NCBI GenBank assembly: GCA_902489665.1
Contig: CABUAT010000023.1
Coordinates: forward strand, 1 to 33,087
Direction: 5' to 3'
Source: an uncultured Collinsella sp.
GTDB lineage: Bacteria > Actinomycetota > Coriobacteriia > Coriobacteriales > Coriobacteriaceae
DNA length: 33,087 nt
A program made the position numbers and the translations under genes. Position 1 is the stretch's first letter. Each line of letters opens with the position of its first letter. A model generated the notes under the pieces. That model did no database searches. It saw only the letters and a list, made by a program, of their open reading frames with translations, and was not told where the DNA came from. Shown here piece by piece: positions 15,425 through 23,679 of this stretch.

Positions 15425-16322
15425 TGTAAAGAAACGTGGCGGATTGGGACGTGGACTCAATGCTTTGGTCTCAGAGGCCGAGTATGAGACCGGCGGTTCG
15501 GCTGCATCGGCTTCAAATGCCGCATCTGAAACAAAACTACCTATTGAGGATATCGTTCCCAACCCTAATCAGCCGCGAATTCACTTTAACGAAACTGAAC
15601 TTCGCGAGTTGAGCGAGTCAATCCAAGAACATGGCGTTTTGCAGCCGCTTTTGGTTCGCAAGCATGGAAACGGCTATGAGATCATCGCTGGTGAGCGTCG
15701 TTACCAGGCGTCAAAGCTTGCTGGCCTTGAAGAATTGCCAGTCATCATTAAAGAGGTAAATGATGAAGAGATGCTGGCTCTTGCTCTTATCGAAAACCTT
15801 CAGCGTTCTGATCTGAATCCCGTCGAAGAGGCTAAGGGCTATCGCCAACTCATTGATGCCAGCGGGATGACCCAGGAGGCATTGTCGAAGGCAGTAAGCA
15901 AGTCACGCTCTGCAATTACAAACTCGCTGCGTCTTCTCGATCTCCCCGAAGTAGTTCAGCAGATGATTTTTGAGGGCAAACTTACTGCTGGTCATGCACG
16001 TGCGATTCTTGCAGTTCCCTATGAGGACGCGCGTATTCGACTTGCAGAGAAAGTTGTTACAGAGGGCCTTTCCGTAAGAGCGACAGAAAATCTTGCTCCG
16101 TTGTTTTCTGCCGGAGAGACACCTAAGACGCCGAGGCCTGCAACGCCTCAGTCTTTTAAAAAGGCTGCCCGCGTGCTTCGTCAGGTTTTTAATACCAACG
16201 TGCGTGTGAAGAGCTCGCGTGGAAAGAATAAGATTGAGATTGAGTTTAAAGACGAGGAAGAGCTCTCTCGTATTCTTGGCGAAATGATTCAGTTTGATCA
16301 AGGAGGCCAAGATGAGGAATAA
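15417..16322 (+). CDS. parB: Chromosome partitioning protein ParB (Spo0J)
   Basis: This CTP-dependent DNA clamp loads at parS and spreads along DNA. The 301-residue product has a basic Arg/Gly/Lys N-terminus (KKRGGLGRGLNAL), which in this family stimulates ParA. The CTP-binding motif GERRYQA is at 92-98, with ENLQRSDLNPVEEAKGY as the partner motif. A helix-turn-helix that reads parS follows (TQEALSKAVSKSRSAITNSL), then a C-terminal dimerisation domain. Its targets, three perfect parS sites, lie upstream of parA in the same locus. The end overlaps the start of the next small gene. Confidence 0.96.
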   Translation: MPSVKKRGGLGRGLNALVSEAEYETGGSAASASNAASETKLPIEDIVPNPNQPRIHFNETELRELSESIQEHGVLQPLLVRKHGNGYEIIAGERRYQASKLAGLEELPVIIKEVNDEEMLALALIENLQRSDLNPVEEAKGYRQLIDASGMTQEALSKAVSKSRSAITNSLRLLDLPEVVQQMIFEGKLTAGHARAILAVPYEDARIRLAEKVVTEGLSVRATENLAPLFSAGETPKTPRPATPQSFKKAARVLRQVFNTNVRVKSSRGKNKIEIEFKDEEELSRILGEMIQFDQGGQDEE

Positions 16323-16566
16323 GATTTTAACAGCGATTGCATTGGTGACGACTGTCGCGGCTGGTGCCTTTGCTGGCTATAGGATCGCGACAGACGATGA
16401 ACTTCGAGGTCGTTTGCTTCGTAGCGCGCAAGATATCGTCGATACTTCCAAAAAGAAAATGGATGTTATGACAGAAGATGTTGCCATGCGTACTGCTCAG
16501 GTAACGAAGAATCCCAAGATTAATCAAGGTTGGGTCAGCAACCAATGGGAAAATGTAGGCTATTAG
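16312..16566 (+). CDS. Small one-pass membrane protein, YtxH-like
   Basis: The product is 84 residues and starts at ATG 16312, inside the end of parB, with AGGAGG five bases before it. That ribosome site is in the parB coding sequence, so the gene is translated with the par operon. The N-terminus is one hydrophobic segment (about residues 4-24, ILTAIALVTTVAAGAFAGY). A charged, probably helical cytoplasmic part follows (LLRSAQDIVDTSKKKMDVM). The layout resembles YtxH-type small proteins, a weak similarity by eye. Its function is unknown; co-translation with ParB hints at an envelope-side partner for the origin, which is speculation. Confidence 0.8.
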   Translation: MRNKILTAIALVTTVAAGAFAGYRIATDDELRGRLLRSAQDIVDTSKKKMDVMTEDVAMRTAQVTKNPKINQGWVSNQWENVGY

Positions 16567-16574
16567 GTACCTAA
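16563..16574. repeat. 12-bp palindrome TTAGGTACCTAA, copy 2
   Basis: Identical to the copy at 13059-13070. Here it overlaps the stop codon of the small membrane-protein gene and precedes the operon terminator. Function unknown. Confidence 0.5.
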
Positions 16575-16594
16575 CAATTACTCAGCATATTTTG

Positions 16595-16636
16595 AGGGGT
16601 CCTTGTCTGATTCATGAGACAAGGACCCCTTATTTT
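16595..16636 (+). terminator. Terminator of the rsmG-parAB operon
   Basis: A 14-bp perfect stem (16595-16608 with 16617-16630) with an eight-base loop is followed by TATTTT. It lies about 30 bp after the last gene of the plus-strand cluster. Confidence 0.88.
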
Positions 16637-16690
16637 GGCCGTAAAAATGGGACAGGTAGCAGCTGATTCAAAATTAAGGTCAATAAATGA

Positions 16691-16727
16691 AACGACCCCG
16701 GTTGCATATTCTGTAACCGGGGTCGTT
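16691..16727 (-). terminator. Terminator of rlmN
   Basis: A 13-bp perfect stem (AACGACCCCGGTT at 16691-16703 with 16715-16727) is followed on the minus strand by TTTCATTTATT. It lies about 40 bp beyond the rlmN stop, back to back with the par operon terminator. Confidence 0.8.
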
Positions 16728-16730
16728 CGA

Positions 16731-16746
16731 TGTTTCACATGAAACG
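16731..16746. promoter_or_regulatory. Degenerate parS-like site
   Basis: TGTTTCACATGAAACG matches perfect parS at 14 of 16 positions, with one change in the central CACGTG and one at the end. It lies between the rlmN stop and its terminator, 2.1 kb from the perfect cluster. Confidence 0.5.
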
Positions 16747-16764
16747 TTTTGGGATGCGACTCCC

Positions 16765-17817
16765 CTATGCGTTCTTCTGAACTTTGAAGCGCTGCTTCAG
16801 CTGTCCGCAAGCGGCGTCAATATCGTTACCACGGGAGTTACGAATCGTGGTCTCGATGCCACGGGACTCAAGGCGACGCTGAAGATCTTCGACCTTGTGG
16901 ATCGGAGACGGCTTGAGCGGGCTGCCCTCAATGTCGTTGAGCTGAATCAGATTGACGTGGCACAGCGTTCCCTCGCAGAAGTCGCAAAGTGCCTGCATCT
17001 CAGGATTAGTATCGTTGACGCCTTCAATCATTGCGTATTCGTAGGTCGGGCGGCGTCCGGTCTTCTCGGTGTAAAGCTGCAGGGCCTCGTGAAGGCGCAG
17101 TAACGTGTATTTCTTAACGCCGGGCATAAGCTTGTTGCGCGTAGACTGGATAGCGGAGTGCAGCGAGACGGCGAGCGTAAACTGTTCGGGAATGTCGGCG
17201 AACTTGCGAATGCCGGGAATAACGCCGCTGGTGGACACGGTAAGGTGGCGTGCACCAATACCGATACCGTCGGGATCGTTAAGAATGCGAAGGGCCTTAA
17301 GCACCTCATCATAGTTGGCGAAGGGCTCGCCCTGGCCCATAAAGACGACGCTCGTCGCGCGCTCGCCAAAATCGTTAGAAACATGGAGCACCTGGTCGAC
17401 GATTTCCTGTGCGGTCAGCGAGCGTTTAAGGCCGTTGAGGCCGGTGGCGCAAAAGGCGCAGCCCATGCCACAGCCGGCCTGGGTGGAAACGCAGACGGAC
17501 AGCTTGTTGCGGCGCGGCATACCAACCGTCTCGACAGAAATGCCGTCGTGATACTCGAGAAGATACTTGCGAGAGCCGTCCTTGGAAACCTGTTTGGTGA
17601 GCTCTGTCGGCGTATCGAAGGCAAAGGCCTCTTTAAGCTGCTCGCGGAAAGCCTTGGGCAGGTTGGTCATATCATCAAACGAACAAACGTTCTTTTCAAA
17701 GACCCATTCAATGAGCTGCTTCGCGCGGAAAGCGGGCTGGCCAAGTTCGGCAACAAGCTCGCGGATATCGTTTTGGCTCAAGTCGCGAATGTCCTGAGAT
17801 TTAGTCCTGGGATTCAT
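16765..17817 (-). CDS. rlmN: 23S rRNA (adenine2503-C2)/tRNA methyltransferase RlmN
   Basis: This radical-SAM enzyme methylates C2 of A2503 in 23S rRNA and, in many bacteria, A37 of some tRNAs. The product is 350 residues, normal length. The 4Fe-4S motif C-x3-C-x2-C is at Cys116, Cys120 and Cys123 (AGCGMGCAFCATG). GQGEPFANYDEVLKAL is the SAM-binding GGE-type loop, and NDIDAACGQL near the C-terminus holds the methyl-carrying cysteine. It keeps housekeeping RlmN features, so I do not call it the resistance enzyme Cfr. It is transcribed alone, diverging from ddl and ending at its own terminator. Confidence 0.95.
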   Translation of the reverse strand: MNPRTKSQDIRDLSQNDIRELVAELGQPAFRAKQLIEWVFEKNVCSFDDMTNLPKAFREQLKEAFAFDTPTELTKQVSKDGSRKYLLEYHDGISVETVGMPRRNKLSVCVSTQAGCGMGCAFCATGLNGLKRSLTAQEIVDQVLHVSNDFGERATSVVFMGQGEPFANYDEVLKALRILNDPDGIGIGARHLTVSTSGVIPGIRKFADIPEQFTLAVSLHSAIQSTRNKLMPGVKKYTLLRLHEALQLYTEKTGRRPTYEYAMIEGVNDTNPEMQALCDFCEGTLCHVNLIQLNDIEGSPLKPSPIHKVEDLQRRLESRGIETTIRNSRGNDIDAACGQLKQRFKVQKNA

Positions 17818-17832
17818 GGAAGCCTTTCGATT

Positions 17833-17862
17833 TTGGGGAAACGTAGAGGGTATCGCTACAAT
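17833..17862 (+). promoter_or_regulatory. Possible ddl promoter
   Basis: TACAAT (17857-17862) is a good -10 match. The -35 at 18 bp spacing reads TTGGGG, only the first three bases of consensus. It is the best candidate in the 85-bp rlmN-ddl gap. Confidence 0.4.
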
Positions 17863-17902
17863 ATGGTATCAGCTGCAGAAATTATAGAGGAGGAGTCTGC
17901 CC

Positions 17903-18868
17903 ATGCCGGGTAAAAGCCTAGAGAACATGCACGTAGCGGTCTTGGCGGGCGGTCATTCCGCTGAGCGCGAGATTTCGCTCAATTCGGGAAAGAACGTTGT
18001 GGTGGCCCTGAAGGAGGCCGGCTACACCTCGGTTGAACTGCTGGACACGGCTGCCGATAACTTTATGGTGACCATGGCAACCGGCGGCTTTGACGTGGCG
18101 TTTATCGCTATGCACGGAGCTGGCGGCGAGGACGGTGCCATGCAGGGCGCTATGGAGACCTTGGGTATCCCCTACACGGCCTCGGGCGTGCTCGCGAGCG
18201 CCTGTGGTGCCGATAAGGAGGTCTCGAAGCTCCTGTACGCCAAGGCGGGCATTCCCATTGCCCCCGGTCTGGCGCTCGAGACGGGAGACGAAGTCGATAT
18301 CGATCGCATCGTCGAGGTTTGTGGCGAGCGCTGCTTTGTGAAGCCCGCCGTCAATGGTTCGAGCTATGGTATCTCCCTGGTTCACGAGCCTTCCGAGCTG
18401 CCCGCCGCCATCGCCAAGGCCTTTGAGTACGGCGACAAGGTGCTGGTCGAGAAGTGCATCGAGGGAACCGAGATCACGGTAGGTGTGTATGGCGAGGACG
18501 AAGTGCGCGCCCTGCCGATCGTCGAGATTCGCAAGCCCGAGGACTGTGAGTTCTACGATCTGGACGTTAAGTACGTCGACCCCACGGATATCCATCGCAT
18601 TCCGGCTCAGATTTCGCCCGAGAACTACGCTCGCGCCCAGGAACTTGCCTGTGCTGCCCACAAGGCCCTCGGTTGCCTGGGCATCTCGCGCAGCGACTTT
18701 ATCGTGAGTGAGGACGGCCCCGTTATCCTCGAGACCAATACGATTCCGGGTATGACCGATACGTCGCTGTATCCGGATGAGATTCGCCATACGGACGATA
18801 TGACGTTCCCGCAGGTCTGTGACAGCCTGATTCGCATGGGCCTTCGCCGAGCGGGCATTGCATGCTAA
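17903..18868 (+). CDS. ddl: D-alanine-D-alanine ligase
   Basis: This ATP-grasp enzyme joins two D-alanines for peptidoglycan precursors in the cytoplasm. The product is 321 residues. LAGGHSAEREISLNSG holds the N-terminal catalytic Glu, and FVKPAVNGSSYGIS is the ATP-grasp core. FYDLDVKYVDP is the omega loop with the Tyr typical of D-Ala-D-Ala specificity, and ILETNTIPGMTDTSL closes the metal and ATP site. The ATG has GGAGGAG seven bases before it. The end overlaps the next gene's start by 7 bp, so the two are translationally linked. The Tyr in the omega loop, in place of a VanA-type His, argues against a vancomycin-resistance ligase. Confidence 0.95.
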   Translation: MPGKSLENMHVAVLAGGHSAEREISLNSGKNVVVALKEAGYTSVELLDTAADNFMVTMATGGFDVAFIAMHGAGGEDGAMQGAMETLGIPYTASGVLASACGADKEVSKLLYAKAGIPIAPGLALETGDEVDIDRIVEVCGERCFVKPAVNGSSYGISLVHEPSELPAAIAKAFEYGDKVLVEKCIEGTEITVGVYGEDEVRALPIVEIRKPEDCEFYDLDVKYVDPTDIHRIPAQISPENYARAQELACAAHKALGCLGISRSDFIVSEDGPVILETNTIPGMTDTSLYPDEIRHTDDMTFPQVCDSLIRMGLRRAGIAC

Positions 18869-21756
18869 TCAAGGACGCCGTATCTCCTGGAACGCCGCAG
18901 TTTGTCATCGATTCCTATGCCACGCTTGCCGAGCGTGCCAAGACGCAGTCGTTCGGGCTTATCGAGGAGGATGTCATCGTCCTCGACACCGAGACCACGG
19001 GTCTTTCGGTGCAAGACAATGAGCTGATTGAGATTTCCGCGGCCCGCCTTTCGGGCCGCGAGGTCGTTGACCGCTTCGATACCTTTGTGCATCCCAAGCA
19101 GTTGATTCCCGCCGAGATTACCGAGCTCACGAGTATCACGAACGCCGACGTGGCCGATGCCCCGTCGGCTGTCGATGCCGTCGCGGCCCTTACCGACTTT
19201 GTAGGCGGCTGCCCGGTCATCGCACATAACGCCACCTTTGACCGTTCGTTTATCGAGTCGGTCAAGGGCGGAGTTAACGTCAGCGATATTTGGATCGATT
19301 CATTGGCGCTGTCTCGCATCGCACTGCCGCGCCTGGCGTCGCACAAGTTGTCCTTTATGGCCGACCTGTTCGGCTGCGACTCGGTGTCGCACCGTGCGAA
19401 TGCCGATGTCGACGCCCTGTGTGGGGTATGGCGCGTGCTGCTCGTGGCGCTCACCGACCTGCCTCAGGGCCTTATGACGCGCCTGGCCGATATGCACCCC
19501 GATGTGCCTTGGTCCTATCGCCCCATCTTCTCGTTTTTGGCGGGGCAGAACCCGGGCTCCATCTTCTCGCTCAGCGCTGCGCGCGCCGACGTTCTTAAGG
19601 CCGACCGTGCCGACGATCGCGTGGATGCCGATGAGCTGCCGGTGCTCAAGATGCCGAGTCGCGAAGAAATCGAGGCGGATTATGCCCCGGGCGGCCTGGT
19701 CAATCGCATGTATCCCACGTACGAGCCGCGCGATGAGCAGATTGCGATGGCACTCGAGGTCCGCGATGCGCTCGTCACGGGTACGCACCGTGTAATCGAG
19801 GCGGGTACGGGCGTCGGTAAGTCGATGGCCTATCTGGTGCCTTTTGCCGAGGCTGCACGCCGTAACAACATTACCGTTGGCATTGCAACCAAATCGAATA
19901 ATCTCGCCGACCAACTCATGTACCATGAGCTGCCAAAACTTGCCGAGCAACTGGACGGCGGCCTGTCATTTTGCGCCCTCAAGGGCTATGACCACTATCC
20001 GTGCCTGCGCAAGCTTGAGCGCATGAGTCGCGGCCAGGTCGAGATTACCACCAAGCGCGATCCGGCGGACACGCTCACGGCGGTCGCGGTCATTATGGCG
20101 TACGTCTGCCAATCAGCCGATGGCGACCTCGACTCACTTGGCATTCGGTGGCGCAGCGTCAACCGCCCCGACTTTACGACGGCCTCGCGCGAGTGTGCTC
20201 GTCGCCTCTGCCCGTTTTTCCCTGATAAATGTTTGGTCCACGGCGCTCGTCGCCGTGCGGCGCATGCCGATGTGGTGGTCACCAACCATTCCCTGCTGTT
20301 CCGCAATGTCGCGGCCGAGGGCAGGATTTTGCCTCCGATTCGTCATTGGGTAATCGACGAGGCCCATTCTATCGAGCGCGAGGCGCGCCGTCAGTGGGCG
20401 CGCGTGGTGTCGGCGGACGAATCACGCGTTCTGTTTGAGCGCCTGGGTGGCTCGAGCACCGGCGCGCTAAGCCAGGTTTCCCGTGATTTGGCAACCTCCG
20501 AGGGCTCTACGCTCTATCTGGGCCTTACTGCCAAGGCAACGTCGACGGTTGCGCGCGCGAGCATGGCAATCGCCGACGTGTTCGATGGCGTTCACGAGCT
20601 CGGTCGCCGTGCCCGTGGGGGTTATGACAATGCCAATCTATGGATTGGCCCCGAGCTGCGCGAATCTGACGACTGGCATGATTTCTTACAGTCGGCCTAC
20701 GCTGCCATCGACGCATTGGAACAGGCTGACAAGAGCGTCGACGCGCTGGTGCAAGCCGTCGCCGCCGACAAGCCCGAGGTTGTTGTCGACCTGGGTGATA
20801 TCTCGCGCCGCCTGCACGAGCTGGCCGAGAACCTCAAACTCATCATTGATGGCACCGATGAACACTACGTGTATTCGCTGCAGGTCAATCGCAGGTTGCG
20901 TGCCGGCGGAGAGTCAATGACCGCAGAGCGCATCGACATTGGCGAGGCCTTGGCAACCGAGTGGCTGCCCGAGGTTCACACGGCTATCTTTGCCTCGGCG
21001 ACCATGACGGTGTCCAAAAGCTTTGAACACTTTAACCACGCGGTCGGCCTCGATCGCATCGGTGCTTCAACATCTTCATCGCTGCACTTGGACTCGAGCT
21101 ACGACTTCGATTCGAACATGGCTGTAGTCGTTGCGGGCGATATCCCCGATCCGCGCGATCGCGAGAGCTATCTTACGGCGCTCGAGCGCGTGCTGGTCGA
21201 CGCCCATCTTGCCATGGGCGGATCGGTGCTCACACTGTTCACCAATCGGCGCGACATGGAAGACCTGTACACCCGCGTTGAGCCCAAGATGGCCCGTGCG
21301 GGTCTGGAACTCAACTGTCAGCAGCGCAACTCATCTCCCCGTCGCCTGCGCGACCGGTTTATCAACGAGCCGACCTCGTCGCTTTTTGCGCTTAAGGCCT
21401 TCTGGGAGGGATTCGACGCCAGCGGCGAGACGCTGCGCTGCGTCATCATTCCCAAGCTGCCGTTCTCGAGCCCCGCGGACCCGCTCTCGTGCGAGCGCAA
21501 CCTGCGCGAAGACCGCGCTTGGGCGCGCTATTCGCTGCCCGAGGCGGTGCTCGAGGTCAAGCAGGCGGCCGGCCGCCTTATCCGCTCGTCGACCGATTGC
21601 GGCGTGCTGATTCTGGCCGACCCGCGCCTGGTGACGAAGGGCTACGGAAAGAAGTTCTTAACGTCGCTGCCCACGAGCTCCTACCAGCGCATCGAATCGG
21701 CGCAGATCGGGCACTATCTGCAACTGTGGCGCGCACGCCACGAGCGGCGGCGCTAA
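18862..21756 (+). CDS. DnaQ-type exonuclease fused to DinG/XPD helicase
   Basis: This 964-residue protein joins two enzymes. Residues about 35-200 form a DEDDh 3'-5' exonuclease: DTETTGL (Asp42, Glu44), HNATFDRSF and HRANADVDA. After a linker, residues about 290-964 form an XPD/DinG-family helicase with EAGTGVGKS (about 313-321), a DEAH box (499-502), FASATMT, FWEGFDASGE and QAAGRLIRS. Cysteines 381, 445, 450 and 457 in the Walker A-DEAH interval fit an XPD-type iron-sulphur cluster. This differs from B. subtilis DinG, which has the same fusion but lost helicase function and the cluster. A role in DNA repair or resolving unusual structures is inferred from the family. It overlaps ddl by 7 bp and the opposing WYL gene by 4 bp. 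Confidence 0.93.
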   Translation: MLIKDAVSPGTPQFVIDSYATLAERAKTQSFGLIEEDVIVLDTETTGLSVQDNELIEISAARLSGREVVDRFDTFVHPKQLIPAEITELTSITNADVADAPSAVDAVAALTDFVGGCPVIAHNATFDRSFIESVKGGVNVSDIWIDSLALSRIALPRLASHKLSFMADLFGCDSVSHRANADVDALCGVWRVLLVALTDLPQGLMTRLADMHPDVPWSYRPIFSFLAGQNPGSIFSLSAARADVLKADRADDRVDADELPVLKMPSREEIEADYAPGGLVNRMYPTYEPRDEQIAMALEVRDALVTGTHRVIEAGTGVGKSMAYLVPFAEAARRNNITVGIATKSNNLADQLMYHELPKLAEQLDGGLSFCALKGYDHYPCLRKLERMSRGQVEITTKRDPADTLTAVAVIMAYVCQSADGDLDSLGIRWRSVNRPDFTTASRECARRLCPFFPDKCLVHGARRRAAHADVVVTNHSLLFRNVAAEGRILPPIRHWVIDEAHSIEREARRQWARVVSADESRVLFERLGGSSTGALSQVSRDLATSEGSTLYLGLTAKATSTVARASMAIADVFDGVHELGRRARGGYDNANLWIGPELRESDDWHDFLQSAYAAIDALEQADKSVDALVQAVAADKPEVVVDLGDISRRLHELAENLKLIIDGTDEHYVYSLQVNRRLRAGGESMTAERIDIGEALATEWLPEVHTAIFASATMTVSKSFEHFNHAVGLDRIGASTSSSLHLDSSYDFDSNMAVVVAGDIPDPRDRESYLTALERVLVDAHLAMGGSVLTLFTNRRDMEDLYTRVEPKMARAGLELNCQQRNSSPRRLRDRFINEPTSSLFALKAFWEGFDASGETLRCVIIPKLPFSSPADPLSCERNLREDRAWARYSLPEAVLEVKQAAGRLIRSSTDCGVLILADPRLVTKGYGKKFLTSLPTSSYQRIESAQIGHYLQLWRARHERRR

Positions 21757-22670
21757 AGCGGACAGACGAGGGTTTTTGCCATATCGCACAGACGCTTTGA
21801 CAGGGCGGGGTCATCCAAGATGCGGATGGCTCCGCCCGCTGCGATTACCTGGCTCAGTAGCCAACGCTCGGAGCCGTAATGCACGGTTACCGTTGCCGTG
21901 TCTGTCCCGCTGCGCTCGATTAGGGTGATGCCGGCCCAGTCCAGATGCTCCGCCATATCGAATGGCATCAGGAGCTTTGCGCTATGCTGCGTCCGGGCAA
22001 GGGAATCGTGGAGGGATGCGACGTCCGGTGCGTGAGACACGACGGAGTCTTCCGTCAAGGTGAGTCCCTCGATTTTATCCATGCGATAGGTGCGCTGCTC
22101 ATCGACTGCGATGTCCCAGGCAATCAGGTATGTTTGGTCGCCGTTTGCCGTAATGCGCAAGGGGTCGACCAGACGCTCGCGTGGCCGTGCATCGTCCATC
22201 GAGCGATACGAGATGCGGCAGCGAACGCCGTCCTGAATGGCGCAGCTCAGCTGCTGCCAGTGCGACCCGTGGTTGACGGTGTCAAAGACGCTCTGGTTAT
22301 AGCCGAGCTCTTCGGGTAGAAGAGCATGCCGAATCCGGGCTGCCGTATGCGGCTCGATCCCCAACGATTCAAGTTCGTGGTTGAGCACAGCGCCCTCGGC
22401 GGCACTCAGGCGCAACGGTAGAACACGCCCGGCGTCGCCGGTGAGGACCACACGCTCGCCGCGGCATTCGCAGATGATGCGCGCGCCCGATTCTCGGTTC
22501 GCGAGCGTCGAGACGATCTCGAGAATCTCGTCGAGCGACACCCCTGTGATGTCAAAGCGGCTGCAAATCTCGGCTCGTGTCATGCCGCTCTCGCCGGCGG
22601 CGTAGAGGGCCTCCATGATGTCGATGGCGCGCGAGAGTCTCTGCTCGCTGGTGAGTTTACGCACGGGCAT
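21753..22670 (-). CDS. WYL-domain regulator, PafC-like
   Basis: The product is about 305 residues. An N-terminal winged helix-turn-helix (about 10-70, MTRAEICSRFDITGVSLDEILEIV without its first residues) is followed by a WYL ligand-sensing domain at about 150-230 (VRCRISYRSMD, LVDPLRITANGDQTYLIAWD, YRMDKIEGL) and a C-terminal extension. I start it at ATG 22670, overlapping the upstream WYL gene by 14 bp; a TTG at 22691 is the alternative. Two adjacent WYL proteins are the arrangement of PafB/PafC, which activates DNA-damage genes in mycobacteria. A DNA-damage role here is an inference, helped by the neighbouring DinG-type helicase. Confidence 0.85.
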   Translation of the reverse strand: MPVRKLTSEQRLSRAIDIMEALYAAGESGMTRAEICSRFDITGVSLDEILEIVSTLANRESGARIICECRGERVVLTGDAGRVLPLRLSAAEGAVLNHELESLGIEPHTAARIRHALLPEELGYNQSVFDTVNHGSHWQQLSCAIQDGVRCRISYRSMDDARPRERLVDPLRITANGDQTYLIAWDIAVDEQRTYRMDKIEGLTLTEDSVVSHAPDVASLHDSLARTQHSAKLLMPFDMAEHLDWAGITLIERSGTDTATVTVHYGSERWLLSQVIAAGGAIRILDDPALSKRLCDMAKTLVCPL

Positions 22671-23679
22671 GCTCGTGCACCGTCCTTTCAATGAGGCGGT
22701 TCCACGCCTGCTTGAGCGATTTGGGGGCCACGGGCCTCATGCCGTCCACGGCGTGGGCCATGCAAAATGAGGCGGCGGCTTCAAGGTCACGCACGTCAAC
22801 GGTCCAGGTCCATCCCGCATCGGTGTGTGCGAGCTCACCTCGCCCGCGCGTGAGGCCGTTGATCATATCGATCTGCGTCTGAGGGGCGAACGAGAACGTG
22901 GCTGCAACGGGCGGTCGGTCGGCAAAATCGAATTCAAAGAACAGATAGTCGTTGAGATTGAAGTCTGCAGGGATGGCGTAGGCCTTCGAAGGACGCCAAG
23001 CGCGAACGATACGGTCGCAGCGGAATGTCCTGATGTCGTCGGTGGCATTGTCGAGGCCGCAGAAGTACGCCACGCCCTCGCGCTCGAACATGCCGTAGAC
23101 GCAGACGGTACGTTCTTTCTGCTCGCCGCGTCCGTTCTGATATAAAAATCGCAGCGCGCATCGCTCGGCAAAGGCGCTCCATACCGCATCGACGGTGGGA
23201 GAGCGGCGGATCGGTGCTTCGTCCACCGTCGTCCTGCCGGTGAGGTAGGCAATTTTGGAGCGAATATCGGCAAGCGGCGCGGCAAAGGTGGAAGAGCCGG
23301 CCGCTAGCGTCTGGTCGATGGCGTTGAGTAGGATGTCGGCGTCGTCTGCGGTGATGAGGCCGCCTGCTGCAAACGTGTGCTCGCGGTCGATTGTCCACGA
23401 ACTTTCCTCGGTCTCCTGCGCACCGGCGGGGCGAACCTCCTTGATTAAGATGCCACGCTCGAGCAGTTTGTCACGATCGCGCCGAAACTTGCGCTTATCC
23501 GAGTCGATATTGCCCGAGCCATATCCCAGGTCGGAATCCAAGACGATCTGCTCGGTCGTCAACGGTTCGGGGGAGCTGTTGAGCACAAAGAAAAGATTGA
23601 GGATGCGCTGAGCCGTTTTATCGAAACCGGGCTCCGAACTTCCCTTTTTAATTGTCGCGGTCGCGTCGCTTGCCGTCAT
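22657..23679 (-). CDS. WYL-domain regulator, PafB-like
   Basis: The 340-residue first member of the WYL pair has an N-terminal helix-turn-helix (about 22-80: RILNLFFVLNSSPEPLTTEQ, then DKRKFRRDRDKLLERGI). A linker with an ADDADILLNAIDQ segment leads to a WYL domain (about 175-245: LRFLYQNGRGEQKERTVCVY, AYFCGLDNATDDIRTFRCDR). Here the name-giving W/Y-L residues are replaced (YFCGLD). The C-terminal extension (DAGWTWTVDVRDLEAAASF) is like a WCX domain. Overlap with the second gene suggests the two proteins are made together and probably pair. A regulator responding to DNA damage is likely but not shown by sequence. Confidence 0.85.
   Translation of the reverse strand: MTASDATATIKKGSSEPGFDKTAQRILNLFFVLNSSPEPLTTEQIVLDSDLGYGSGNIDSDKRKFRRDRDKLLERGILIKEVRPAGAQETEESSWTIDREHTFAAGGLITADDADILLNAIDQTLAAGSSTFAAPLADIRSKIAYLTGRTTVDEAPIRRSPTVDAVWSAFAERCALRFLYQNGRGEQKERTVCVYGMFEREGVAYFCGLDNATDDIRTFRCDRIVRAWRPSKAYAIPADFNLNDYLFFEFDFADRPPVAATFSFAPQTQIDMINGLTRGRGELAHTDAGWTWTVDVRDLEAAASFCMAHAVDGMRPVAPKSLKQAWNRLIERTVHEHARA

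Noticed and set aside
16765..17817. rlmN as a Cfr-type resistance gene
   Set aside because: Length, motifs and single-copy housekeeping context fit RlmN. There is no mobile-element context around it.
17903..18868. Could ddl be a vancomycin-resistance ligase?
   Set aside because: The omega loop has the Tyr pattern of D-Ala-D-Ala ligases, and no vanH, vanX or regulator genes are near.
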